From Desulfosporosinus sp. (GTDB lineage Bacteria > Bacillota > Desulfitobacteriia > Desulfitobacteriales > Desulfitobacteriaceae): a stretch of 32,540 nucleotides of DNA. The notes beneath the pieces were generated by a model, which saw only the letters and a list, made by a program, of their open reading frames with translations, searched no databases and was not told the DNA's origin. The position numbers and the translations under genes are program-made. The stretch spans positions 1-32,540 of the forward strand of contig PKWS01000323.1 of the NCBI GenBank assembly GCA_003132105.1, given 5' to 3'. Every line of letters starts with the position of its first letter. The stretch's first letter is position 1. Positions 1 through 7,216 of the stretch are shown here, piece after piece.

Positions 1-2142
1 AACCAAGGAAGTTTTGCGAATAATTCTAATGCTTATTTGTATGTAGTCGATTCTACCGGGGCTGCTAGTAACGCTCTTGCTATTACTTTCGGTAGTGGTA
101 GTGGAGGAGGTGGGCCGGTGGTCACCAGTTTTACTCTTCCATCTACCTCTGCTTCTCTAACTGTACCTATCAGTTCTTTTACAGCTACAGATCCAAATGG
201 TGTTACAGGATATTGTGTAACTACTACTAATTCTTCTTCAGGATGCTCTTGGAATTCATCCCCCAATACTTCCATTACTTTTGGATCAAGTGGAAGTCAA
301 ACTGCATACGCTTGGGCTAAAGATGCAGCAGCAACCATAAGTTCTTCAGTTTCGGCTAGTACCACCATTAATCTTTCTTCAGGGGTAACTACAGCCGATA
401 CCAACGCTAATGCCCGAACGGTGGCTACTCTTTCATATCTTAAAAATTTATCTAATCAATATGTTGGTGGACAAATGACGCAAATTGGTTGGGATAATAT
501 GATCCCAACAATCAAGTCCAATTTTGGAAATTATCCAGGTGTTATAGGATTTGATGCTCATTATGATTATTCTTCTTCAGAGCTTAGTCAATTAGCTTCT
601 TGGTCTAATGGCCAAGGAAGTAATAGCAATAGTCTTATAACTCTAGTTGAACATTTGAATAATCCTGTGACTCAATCTAGCATTCATTCTCCTGGAAGTG
701 GAAGTGGAAGTGGAACAGCCTGGGATACTACAAGCGTTGACTTTTCTACTCTCACAACTAATTCTAACTTTCTTGCAGATCTAAGTGATGTAGCTAATAC
801 CATAGCAACTCTTCAAACAGCTGGTGTTACTGTTCTTTATCGGCCCTTCCATGAGATGAATGGTAATTGGTTCTGGTGGGGAAATAAACCAGCCGCACAA
901 TTTATAAGTGTTTGGCAATTTATCTTTAACTATTTAACAGTGACTAAGGGACTCCATAATATTCTCTTTGTCTATTCTATCAACGGTAATACAGGAAATG
1001 ACACAACTTACTATCCTGGAACAAATTATGTTGATATAGTAGGTTACGATATATATAATGGTGTAAACCCGGTTATATCTAGCGATTATTCTGCCTTAAC
1101 TGCTCTAGGCAAACCTTTTGCTATTACAGAATATGGGCCTTGCACTGCCAGCGGATGTTCTTCCAATACTAATTGGTCTGCATTTATTTCTGATGTAAAG
1201 AGCAGTATGCCTAAGACAACTTACTGGATGAACTGGAGTGATAACGGATCTCCTGCTACATCTGGCAATAGTTGGGTTTATAACTCTTCTGGCACTACCG
1301 GAATTTTAGCTGATTCATCAGTTATAACCGGAAATGAAATCTCGCTAGGATCTTCACCTTATAGTATTACAACCAGTGTAAGTGGTGGAAATGGTAGTCT
1401 TAGTTGCTCGCCAACTACGGTTTCTAGTGGAGGAAGTAGCACTTGCACTTTATCCCCAAACACCGGATATTCAATATCTAGTTTAACTGATAATAGTAGC
1501 AGTGTAATGTCCTCTCTTTCTGGAAAAACATATACTATTTCCAATGTAATCGGTAATCATAGTATAATTGCTGGATTTATAATCAACTCTTACACTGTTA
1601 CAGCTACACCAGGTAGTAATGGTACTTTAGATGGTAGCACTACTTCCCCTAAAACTGTTAATTATGGAGGAACAACTGATTTTCTATTTGATGCCAACAC
1701 TGGATACTATGTTAAATCCATTAGCGGATGTAATCAAACTGCATTCAACAATAGTCTTAACACCGTAAACTCCCAATCCTATACTACTGGTACTATCACC
1801 GGAGCATGCACTGTTACTGGAAATTTCAGTATCCAGGTTTGGCCCATGACCTTTTTGGCTGGACCCAATGGGTCTATAAGTGGAACCAGCCCTCAAAATA
1901 TCAATTATGGGTCTAATTGCACATCAGTTACCGCAGTACCTAATGCTGGATATAATTTTGTTAATTGGACTGGAACAAATGGTTTTTCGCTTACTACTGC
2001 TAACCCATTAACTGTAACAGGGGTGACTACATCTCAAACCATTACTGCTAATTTTACAGCCACAGTGGGGTCTATAGGGTTGGGAAATGTTATATTTGGT
2101 CGGCATGGAAAAATAACTGGAACAATAATCTCTCATCCTTAA
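1..2142 (+). CDS. GH26 family glycoside hydrolase with Ig-like and InlB-like repeats (5' partial)
   Basis: The reading frame is open from base 1, so the gene starts left of the window; the TTG at 37 is only an internal codon. An Ig-like Ser/Thr-rich segment (about residues 30-120) leads into a GH26 catalytic domain (about 135-440). The GH26 signature RPFHEMNGNWFWWG lies at 281-294 with acid/base Glu285, and ITEYGP holds nucleophile Glu377. The 92-residue spacing is normal for GH26 beta-mannanases and related endo-glycanases. Three Gly/Asn-rich repeats of the divergent InlB B-repeat type follow (about 450-690), then a short tail ending GTIISHP. Family knowledge predicts hydrolysis of a beta-linked mannan- or xylan-like polysaccharide. 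Its place just before the lysis genes fits a virion-associated depolymerase or tail spike, but a secreted enzyme is possible. The domain call is firm, the substrate open. Confidence 0.85.
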   Translation, partial: NQGSFANNSNAYLYVVDSTGAASNALAITFGSGSGGGGPVVTSFTLPSTSASLTVPISSFTATDPNGVTGYCVTTTNSSSGCSWNSSPNTSITFGSSGSQTAYAWAKDAAATISSSVSASTTINLSSGVTTADTNANARTVATLSYLKNLSNQYVGGQMTQIGWDNMIPTIKSNFGNYPGVIGFDAHYDYSSSELSQLASWSNGQGSNSNSLITLVEHLNNPVTQSSIHSPGSGSGSGTAWDTTSVDFSTLTTNSNFLADLSDVANTIATLQTAGVTVLYRPFHEMNGNWFWWGNKPAAQFISVWQFIFNYLTVTKGLHNILFVYSINGNTGNDTTYYPGTNYVDIVGYDIYNGVNPVISSDYSALTALGKPFAITEYGPCTASGCSSNTNWSAFISDVKSSMPKTTYWMNWSDNGSPATSGNSWVYNSSGTTGILADSSVITGNEISLGSSPYSITTSVSGGNGSLSCSPTTVSSGGSSTCTLSPNTGYSISSLTDNSSSVMSSLSGKTYTISNVIGNHSIIAGFIINSYTVTATPGSNGTLDGSTTSPKTVNYGGTTDFLFDANTGYYVKSISGCNQTAFNNSLNTVNSQSYTTGTITGACTVTGNFSIQVWPMTFLAGPNGSISGTSPQNINYGSNCTSVTAVPNAGYNFVNWTGTNGFSLTTANPLTVTGVTTSQTITANFTATVGSIGLGNVIFGRHGKITGTIISHP

Positions 2143-2154
2143 GGAAATAAACCA

Positions 2155-2601
2155 ATGATAACTACGGAGCAAGCATGTGCAAAAATGCATGATGCTGCAA
2201 TTAAAGAATTAGGTATTCATGAGTCCGGAACAGCTACTTCTACAGCTAGAATTATAGAATACGATCAGCATACAGCACTAAAAGCAACATCAGATCATGT
2301 TGCATGGTGCTCATCTTTTATTAATTTTATTTCAGATGAATGCAGTTTCCCCGGAACTAATTCAGCAGCTGCCATTAATTGGCTGACATGGGGAAAGAAA
2401 CTGAAAGAACCTATTCTGGGATGTATAGTGGTCTTGAAAAGGGATGATTCTCAGAATCCTAATGCTGCTCATGTCACATTATGTGATCACCCCAATATTG
2501 CAAATGGGATGATAAGGTGTTTGGGAGGAAACCAGAGTGGCGGAGTAAAAGTCTCCAGATACCCAACTAAAAATGTGCTAGGGTATAGATCTCCAATATA
2601 G
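2155..2601 (+). CDS. TIGR02594-type peptidoglycan hydrolase (endolysin)
   Basis: The 148-residue protein matches the TIGR02594/CHAP-like cysteine hydrolase pattern: an N-terminal helix with KELGIHE, then AWCSSFINF with candidate nucleophile Cys52, INWLTWGK around 74-81, AAHVTLCDH with His106, CLGGNQ with Asn126, and a C-terminal LGYRSP. These are the hallmark positions of small phage lysins that cut peptide bonds or amides in peptidoglycan. There is no signal peptide, so a holin would be needed for export, and a holin-like gene follows. The ATG at 2155 has AAGGAAA upstream that overlaps the stop of the GH26 gene. Full family length, no damage visible. Confidence 0.85.
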   Translation: MITTEQACAKMHDAAIKELGIHESGTATSTARIIEYDQHTALKATSDHVAWCSSFINFISDECSFPGTNSAAAINWLTWGKKLKEPILGCIVVLKRDDSQNPNAAHVTLCDHPNIANGMIRCLGGNQSGGVKVSRYPTKNVLGYRSPI

Positions 2602-2610
2602 TTTGAACAA

Positions 2611-2682
2611 GCAAGGTGGTACCAGAAAGGGCCGAACGTAGTTAAACCTTTATCTTCCTACTACCTAAAATAAAAGAGGTGT
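2611..2682 (+). other. Conserved intergenic element, copy A (possible structured RNA)
   Basis: Between the endolysin stop and the next ribosome site lies GCAAGG, then twelve bases after its first base CAGAAAGGGCCGAACG (2623-2638). A small stem follows, with GTAGT near 2637 pairing with ACTAC near 2664. The same core with identical internal spacing recurs at 30004-30031, also directly after a hydrolase gene. The ribosome site of the next gene closes the segment. No function is known to me. Confidence 0.45.
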
Positions 2683-2685
2683 TAA

Positions 2686-2850
2686 ATGGACTATTTGAAG
2701 AGGTTTGATCCGATAGAAATAATATTTGCATTTGCAATATGCGCCGCGGGGGTGTGTGCGACAATAAATGGGGATCAGAGTACAATCAGTTTTTGCTTAG
2801 GAGCGGCGGCCACCTATATTAAAGGCAAAACAACCTCTGTCCCAAATTAA
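2686..2850 (+). CDS. Small two-helix membrane protein, holin-like
   Basis: A 54-residue ORF with a good AGAGGTG ribosome site. Residues 10-26 (EIIFAFAICAAGVCATI) and 32-44 (TISFCLGAAATYI) form two hydrophobic stretches separated by a short NGDQ turn. The N-terminus carries KR and the C-terminus is KGKTTSVPN. Two short helices with a charged tail, beside an endolysin, is the usual class II holin arrangement. Holins are too diverse to identify by sequence alone, so the role is inferred from topology and position. Confidence 0.6.
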   Translation: MDYLKRFDPIEIIFAFAICAAGVCATINGDQSTISFCLGAAATYIKGKTTSVPN

Positions 2851-2852
2851 CT

Positions 2853-2869
2853 GGCCCTTCGAAGGGGCC
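2853..2869 (+). other. GC-rich hairpin upstream of the Ala-rich protein gene
   Basis: GGCCCTTCGAAGGGGCC is an almost perfect inverted repeat with one bulged G, placed three bases after the holin-like stop and just upstream of the next ribosome site (AAGGAG). No T tract follows, so it is more likely an mRNA processing, stability or translation-control hairpin than a terminator. Confidence 0.4.
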
Positions 2870-2885
2870 TACAAGGAGAAACAAC

Positions 2886-3341
2886 ATGTTTGATTTATTC
2901 GCAAAGATTGAAACGGACCTCAACAATTTGAAGACATTCAACAGTAACATCGCTGCAAAATTAGAGACAGCCTTAACGTCTCATAATAATTTTGTTACCG
3001 ACATGGAAGCTCTTACCCAGCAGCTTCAGGGGACTGGGCTTCCTGTGCCAATGGTAGTTAGTACAGCTATAGCTCAATTGGCTAATGCACAGCCCATGTT
3101 GGCAGCTTTCGGGCCAAAGATAGCTGGCATTACAGCTGCAATGAATCAGGTTCTTAGCGATATGGCAGCTCCCTTAGCTCCTGCAGTTGCTCCGGTACTT
3201 ACTCCGGCAGAACTTGTAGCCGCAGCACCTGCAAGTGCTCTTGGCCCAGCAGCAGGTGTTCCTGTTGGTGCTTCAGCGACTCCAAGTTCTGCAACTGCTG
3301 CAGTTGAAGCAATCTTGATGGGAGCATCAGCGGTAAAGTAG
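2886..3341 (+). CDS. Ala/Pro-rich hypothetical protein
   Basis: A 151-residue protein that I do not recognise. Residues 1-100 look amphipathic and helical (KIETDLNNLKTF, AAKLETALTSHNNF, MEALTQQLQ). From about 100 the chain becomes Ala/Pro/Val-rich (APLAPAVAPVLTPAELVAAAP) and low in complexity. No transmembrane helix or signal peptide is evident. The ribosome site AAGGAG lies 9 bases before the ATG. It is the last gene before a strong terminator, at the end of the late/lysis unit. A structural or virion-accessory role is possible, but nothing in the sequence proves it. Confidence 0.6.
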   Translation: MFDLFAKIETDLNNLKTFNSNIAAKLETALTSHNNFVTDMEALTQQLQGTGLPVPMVVSTAIAQLANAQPMLAAFGPKIAGITAAMNQVLSDMAAPLAPAVAPVLTPAELVAAAPASALGPAAGVPVGASATPSSATAAVEAILMGASAVK

Positions 3342-3416
3342 CAACGGGGCCTCCAATTATTGAAGCGGATGCCCCTATTCCGGCTAGATAATTTCATTTT
3401 TATTGTTATTGTTATT

Positions 3417-3466
3417 GCCCCAGGTGTTTTTCTCCTTTTACGCCTGGGGTATTTTTACCTTTTTAA
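3417..3466 (+). terminator. Rho-independent terminator of the late/lysis unit
   Basis: The arms CCCCAGG (3418-3424) and CCTGGGG (3443-3449) form a perfect 7-bp stem, followed by TATTTTTACCTTTTT. A TTATTG triplet repeat precedes it. This separates the late genes from the control region. Confidence 0.85.
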
Positions 3467-3734
3467 CAGAAACTAAAATACCCTATATAGCAGCCAAATT
3501 AAATTAATTACCAAAAACTTTTTGGTAATTATTTATTTTAGAGATATTCTTGTATTCTTGTATTCTGGAGGTTAAGAATTAAGCTAAATTCCTTAATAAA
3601 TAAGGTATTTAGCTATCCCAGTTGCCAAAATACACTAAAGGTAAAGAAATATTTTGGTATTTATTTAATTCCAGCTCTATATACAGGTATTTTAGAAGGC
3701 CGCTTTAGGTTAAATTAAAATAATATCTGAGGGC
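3467..3734. other. Gene-free control region with three inverted repeats
   Basis: No ORF with a ribosome site is visible. Three inverted repeats follow one another: 3506-3530 (12-bp perfect arms AATTACCAAAAA/TTTTTGGTAATT, 1-base centre), 3582-3614 (14-bp arms with one mismatch, AGCTAAATTCCTTA/TAAGGTATTTAGCT, 5-base loop) and 3625-3657 (8-bp arms CCAAAATA/TATTTTGG, 17-base spacer). An 8-bp repeat TATTCTTG occurs near 3545-3566, and GGTATTT recurs three times. Position between a terminator and an early promoter fits an operator cluster or a replication origin. Confidence 0.6.
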
Positions 3735-3780
3735 TTTACTTTTTTCTAAAGGTGTTTATAATTGGCTTTAGGATTAAAGG
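3735..3780 (+). promoter_or_regulatory. Sigma70-like promoter for the helicase unit
   Basis: TTTACT (3735-3740), a 16-base spacer and a perfect TATAAT (3757-3762). The leader carries GGATTAAAGG at 3771, a motif recurring in other leaders of this window, and runs into the GGGAGG ribosome site of the gene at 3793. Confidence 0.75.
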
Positions 3781-3792
3781 GAGGATTTAAAA

Positions 3793-3957
3793 ATGCTTAC
3801 CGATATGATTTGGCGTTGGCTGTTTACTCCTAAACCATGTGGTTGTACATTTTGGTTAGCATGTGATGCCCACAGCCGAATACTCTCAGAAATTGATGAA
3901 GATTTAAGGAAAGAAGAGAATAAAAAAGCAGATATCCATGTAAAACTACAATGGTGA
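3793..3957 (+). CDS. Small hypothetical protein preceding the helicase
   Basis: A 54-residue ORF with a strong GGGAGG ribosome site, first gene after the promoter. It starts MLTDMIWRWLFTPKPCGC, holds three Cys (16, 18, 24) and ends in a charged segment (EIDEDLRKEENKK). Its last seven bases overlap the start of the SNF2 helicase, so the two are probably translationally coupled. Function unknown to me. Confidence 0.6.
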   Translation: MLTDMIWRWLFTPKPCGCTFWLACDAHSRILSEIDEDLRKEENKKADIHVKLQW

Positions 3958-5594
3958 GTATTACAGATTATAAGCCCAAGACTGCATTCCTTGAGCATCA
4001 GGCTGAAGACTTCCTTCTGGCTCGGGATTGGAAGGTCTGTGCAATTACTAGTGAGATGGGTACAGGAAAGAGTAAGCAGATCATCGATAATGCAGCCTGG
4101 CTCTTTCTCCGGGGTAATATTACCTCACTTCTAATAATCGCCCCTAATGGCCCTCACCGCGCATGGTGTGAAGATCAGATTCCAGAACATATGCCCGAAT
4201 ATATCCCAGTAAGGGTAGCTTATTGGGCCGCCTCTCCAAATAAAGTGGAGAAAAAAGCATTAGACACTACAGAAAAAATAGTATTCTCTGGTCTGGATAT
4301 TCTAAGCATGAACATACAGGCTATAGCTACTAAGAGAGGATTTGAGTTTGCTCAGAAGTTCCTTAGAAACAGTGGCGCTTGTATGATGGTAGTGGACGAA
4401 TCCTCCGGAATTAAGAACCCATCGGCTATTTGTACTAAAAATATCTTAAAGTTAGTGCCCCTTACAAAATATAGACGTATTCTTAATGGCACACCTGTTA
4501 GCAATGGCGGTCCTAATGATCTATGGGCACAGTATGGATTTTTGGATTTTAATATCATAGGCCACTCTAGTTTTATTACTTTTAAGGCTAGATATACTCA
4601 ATTAATTGATGTAGCTTTAGTACTTGCTATGGGTAAATTTTCCCCTTCCCATGAAATTAGGCAGGCTCAACAAATTCAAAGAATTATTCATAAGACGCCT
4701 AGAGCTGCATTTGCTCAGTTTGAATTAAAGGATGAAAATGGGCGTCCTCAGTATCAACGACTAGAGGAGTTAAGGAGTAAGGTTGTCCCTTATACTATTC
4801 GCCGTACTAAGGCTGAGTGCCTAGACCTTCCGGAAAAGCTCTATGTGAAACGATATGTAGAGTTGAGTACAAAACAGAGAAGGATCTATGATCAGCTTAA
4901 AAAAGGCATATTGGTTGAATGTGATGGGCATGTAATGTCAGCGCCTATGGCTGTAACTAAGTTAATTCGATTACAGCAGGTTACTGGAGGATTTTTTGTA
5001 CCGGATCTTATGTCGGTTAATGATTCATGGTCTGAACCAGGATTGTTTCATGATGATGATTTTACTCCGGTTACTGGTTATTCCTGTATAGATCGATTAC
5101 CTCAACCTATAGATGAAATAAATCCCAGGATTGAATGTCTTATGGATCTACTAGAAGAAACTTCTGGAAAGGTAATTATTTGGGCTAGGTTCAGAGCTGA
5201 AATAGCCCAGATTGTAAAGAGAATAAAAGATGTATACGGTGAGGAGTCGGTTGTTGAGTATCATGGTGGGGTGGACAACACCGAAAGGCAGAATTCAGTT
5301 AAGGCTTTCCAAACTAATTCTACCGTCAAATATTTTGTGGGACACGTACAGGCTGGCCGTTTTTTTCTTACTTTAACTGCTGCACAAACTGTGGTATATT
5401 TTAGTAACAACTTTTCACTCCTCGACCGAAATCAGTCTGAAGATCGGGCGCATAGGATCGGGCAAAGGAATCCTGTAACCTATGTGGATTTAGTAGCACT
5501 TAATACATTAGATGTAAAGATTATCGGGATGCTTAGGGGTATGCAGGATGTAGCTAGTATGATTACGGGGGAAAATATTAGGGAGTGGATTTAA
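3951..5594 (+). CDS. SNF2-family DEAD-like helicase/ATPase
   Basis: This 547-residue protein carries the SF2/SNF2 motif set in order: motif I SEMGTGKSKQ (about 34-43, Walker A), Ia IIAPNGPHRAW, motif II VVDESSGIKNP (147-157), motif III RRILNGTPVSNGGPNDLWAQ, motif IV/V KVIIWARFR and VVYFSNNFSLLDRNQSEDR, and motif VI AHRIGQRNPV (about 500-508). The HRIGQ box is typical of SNF2 proteins rather than replicative helicases. Phage members are thought to act as ATP-driven DNA translocases in replication or repair. The ATG at 3951 overlaps the upstream gene and has no good ribosome site, so coupling is likely. The GTG at 3954 is an alternative start. All motifs look intact. Confidence 0.9.
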   Translation: MVSITDYKPKTAFLEHQAEDFLLARDWKVCAITSEMGTGKSKQIIDNAAWLFLRGNITSLLIIAPNGPHRAWCEDQIPEHMPEYIPVRVAYWAASPNKVEKKALDTTEKIVFSGLDILSMNIQAIATKRGFEFAQKFLRNSGACMMVVDESSGIKNPSAICTKNILKLVPLTKYRRILNGTPVSNGGPNDLWAQYGFLDFNIIGHSSFITFKARYTQLIDVALVLAMGKFSPSHEIRQAQQIQRIIHKTPRAAFAQFELKDENGRPQYQRLEELRSKVVPYTIRRTKAECLDLPEKLYVKRYVELSTKQRRIYDQLKKGILVECDGHVMSAPMAVTKLIRLQQVTGGFFVPDLMSVNDSWSEPGLFHDDDFTPVTGYSCIDRLPQPIDEINPRIECLMDLLEETSGKVIIWARFRAEIAQIVKRIKDVYGEESVVEYHGGVDNTERQNSVKAFQTNSTVKYFVGHVQAGRFFLTLTAAQTVVYFSNNFSLLDRNQSEDRAHRIGQRNPVTYVDLVALNTLDVKIIGMLRGMQDVASMITGENIREWI

Positions 5595-5731
5595 TGAATA
5601 TAGTGAAACGACCGAGATGTTTTAGATCTAAACCGAATTATATAGAACAGACTGAAAATGATTGTTACGAATGTATATACGGGGAAGAATGTCTAGGAAT
5701 AGGAGATTTGTTGACTCCTAAAGAAAAATAA
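5594..5731 (+). CDS. Small Cys-rich hypothetical protein
   Basis: A 45-residue ORF whose ATG shares one base with the helicase stop (TAATG), suggesting coupled translation. It has Cys9 and a cluster CYECIYGEEC (24-33), a possible zinc knuckle. It ends before the next promoter and is the last gene of its unit. Function unknown. Confidence 0.5.
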   Translation: MNIVKRPRCFRSKPNYIEQTENDCYECIYGEECLGIGDLLTPKEK

Positions 5732-5734
5732 CTA

Positions 5735-5784
5735 TATACTTTTTATTTTTAGTGTATATAATGAAATAGCTAAAGGATTACAGG
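5735..5784 (+). promoter_or_regulatory. Putative promoter with GGATTACAGG leader
   Basis: A perfect TATAAT at 5757-5762 has only a weak -35 (TATACT, 5735-5740, 16-base spacer). GGATTACAGG follows at 5775 and runs into the GGGAG ribosome site of the gene at 5798. Confidence 0.55.
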
Positions 5785-5797
5785 GAGAATATAAAAT

Positions 5798-6169
5798 ATG
5801 GGTGAAAAGAAGAGTGGCCGAGTTTTTATTCCTCAAGAACCAATGCGGAAAATAGATGGCCGCATGGTCTCTATTATGAATTTTAATAATGCTAGAAAAT
5901 TTGGTGAGCCAATAATTCTTTGCCAGACAGGGCCAGCTGCATTAAATACCATGCCAACTACCTGGGGGCTAAAGGATGCACTAAGAGATTTTTGTGACGA
6001 AGATTATTTAATTTGTGTAGGCGATCCTACTTTAATTGGAATGTCATCTGCAGTAGCTAGTAATGCCAATAGGGGAAAGATAAATTATTTGAAGTGGGAT
6101 AATGAATTGCGGATGTACATAGTTGTTAATTTTGACCTGTTCCAGAAGTTAAACCAATTGGAGGGTTAA
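5798..6169 (+). CDS. Conserved phage-type hypothetical protein
   Basis: A 123-residue protein with ribosome site CAGGGAG. It reads as a soluble mixed alpha/beta protein with LCQTGPAALNTMPTTWGLKDALRDF, a Cys-containing YLICVGDPTLIGMSSAVAS stretch and a C-terminal MYIVVNFDLFQKLNQLEG. I recognise no catalytic motif. It opens an operon with the 239-residue gene (3-base gap) and the zinc-knuckle gene after it, inside the replication region, so a DNA-metabolism role is likely but unproven. Confidence 0.6.
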   Translation: MGEKKSGRVFIPQEPMRKIDGRMVSIMNFNNARKFGEPIILCQTGPAALNTMPTTWGLKDALRDFCDEDYLICVGDPTLIGMSSAVASNANRGKINYLKWDNELRMYIVVNFDLFQKLNQLEG

Positions 6170-6172
6170 AGC

Positions 6173-6892
6173 ATGTCTAAAAAGGATTTACTATTAGATG
6201 AGATTATGGGAACAATTGAGGAAGAAAATGTTGAACCAAGTAATCTAAAGAATGAGGGACTTCAGCAGGTGGCAGAACTTGCAAAAAGACAACTTAACCT
6301 ACTGGGAACTACTTTCGAGGGTGAGCAAATTACTAAAGTTCCCAGTCAATCTGCTATTGGCGATTTAATGAAATGGGCTAAAGAACAGGGAGTTGGCTCA
6401 ATAGATCCTGAACTGTTTAATAAGGACTTGTCTATTTCAGACTTAGCTGGAATGATCTTATACCGAATCCAGGAATTACGGACTCTTTCTGAAGTAACTA
6501 TTCCAGAATTAATGGCCTCGCTTGGTGGTATGTCTGAATTTAAACTCGCTTCTGGATTTGTAGTCAAGGTACAGCCTGATCTTACTGCGGCAATCAAGAA
6601 GGGTAGTGAGGATGACGCAGCAGATTGGCTTTCATCTAAAGGCTTCGGTGATATTGTTAAGGATGAATTAAGTATAACGCTGGGAAAAGAGGATAAGAAG
6701 ATGGCTATAGAATTTAAGAATTTAGCCACTATACTTGGTATCCCTATTTCAGAGAAGATAGGCGTACACTGGGCTACTCTTAAAGCATTAGTAAAGGAAC
6801 AACAGGGCCGAGGGGTTGAATTTCCGGAAGAGTGCTTTCAGATTTACAATTATAATAAAACAGAGATTAAACCTGCGGGGAAAAAGAAATGA
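6173..6892 (+). CDS. Conserved phage protein with HxxTLKAxVKE motif (DUF7173-like)
   Basis: A 239-residue soluble protein. The C-terminal half has a pattern I recall from many phage proteins near replication genes: AADWLSSKGFGDIV, a helical segment, GVHWATLKALVKEQ, then GVEFPEECFQIYNYNKTEIKP. I believe this corresponds to DUF7173, but that name is from memory. The middle contains FKLASGFVVKVQPDLTAAI. No enzyme motif is visible. It sits three bases after the previous gene and its stop overlaps the next start as ATGA. A role as a replication or recombination accessory factor is inference from location. Confidence 0.65.
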   Translation: MSKKDLLLDEIMGTIEEENVEPSNLKNEGLQQVAELAKRQLNLLGTTFEGEQITKVPSQSAIGDLMKWAKEQGVGSIDPELFNKDLSISDLAGMILYRIQELRTLSEVTIPELMASLGGMSEFKLASGFVVKVQPDLTAAIKKGSEDDAADWLSSKGFGDIVKDELSITLGKEDKKMAIEFKNLATILGIPISEKIGVHWATLKALVKEQQGRGVEFPEECFQIYNYNKTEIKPAGKKK

Positions 6893-7056
6893 CTAAATAT
6901 TTTTGTGATAGATGCCAGAAGGAAGTTAACAGTAAAAAATTGCTTTTAATACCGGATTCTGACTTTTCATATCCAAGTGGAAGTAATAAAGTTGCATGGG
7001 AGCTATGTAAAGAATGCTTAGAAAGTTTTGAAGTATGGGTAAAGATGAATAACTAA
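6889..7056 (+). CDS. Small zinc-knuckle protein
   Basis: A 55-residue ORF overlapping the upstream stop by ATGA. It has two CxxC pairs, CDRC (6-9) and CKEC (40-43), spaced as in zinc ribbons or treble clefs that bind one zinc. The rest is charged with two Trp near the C-terminus. It may bind nucleic acid or protein, with no specific function visible. Confidence 0.6.
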   Translation: MTKYFCDRCQKEVNSKKLLLIPDSDFSYPSGSNKVAWELCKECLESFEVWVKMNN

Positions 7057-7070
7057 AGGGAGGTGATTCA

Positions 7071-7202
7071 GTGGCAAAGGGTTTTATATTTATCAACTAT
7101 TATGATACACTTGGGCAATATGTATTTCAAATGGTAATGGAATCCACCTTTTTTCCGTCGCGGAGGGACGGTCAGTCAATATACCTGCAATTTAGCGCCT
7201 AA
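7071..7202 (+). CDS. Small hypothetical protein, GTG start
   Basis: A 43-residue ORF with one of the best ribosome sites in the window (AGGGAGGTGA, 7057-7066) before GTG at 7071. The product is aromatic-rich (FIFINYYDTLGQYVFQ). Codon use and the gap-free arrangement support translation. No family recognised. Confidence 0.5.
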   Translation: MAKGFIFINYYDTLGQYVFQMVMESTFFPSRRDGQSIYLQFSA

Positions 7203-7216
7203 CTAAGGAGATAGAA

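Noticed and set aside
2611-2622. T-box-like AAGGTGGTACC after the endolysin
   Set aside because: No Stem I or specifier region precedes it, and the other copy of the element (30004) lacks GGTGGTACC.
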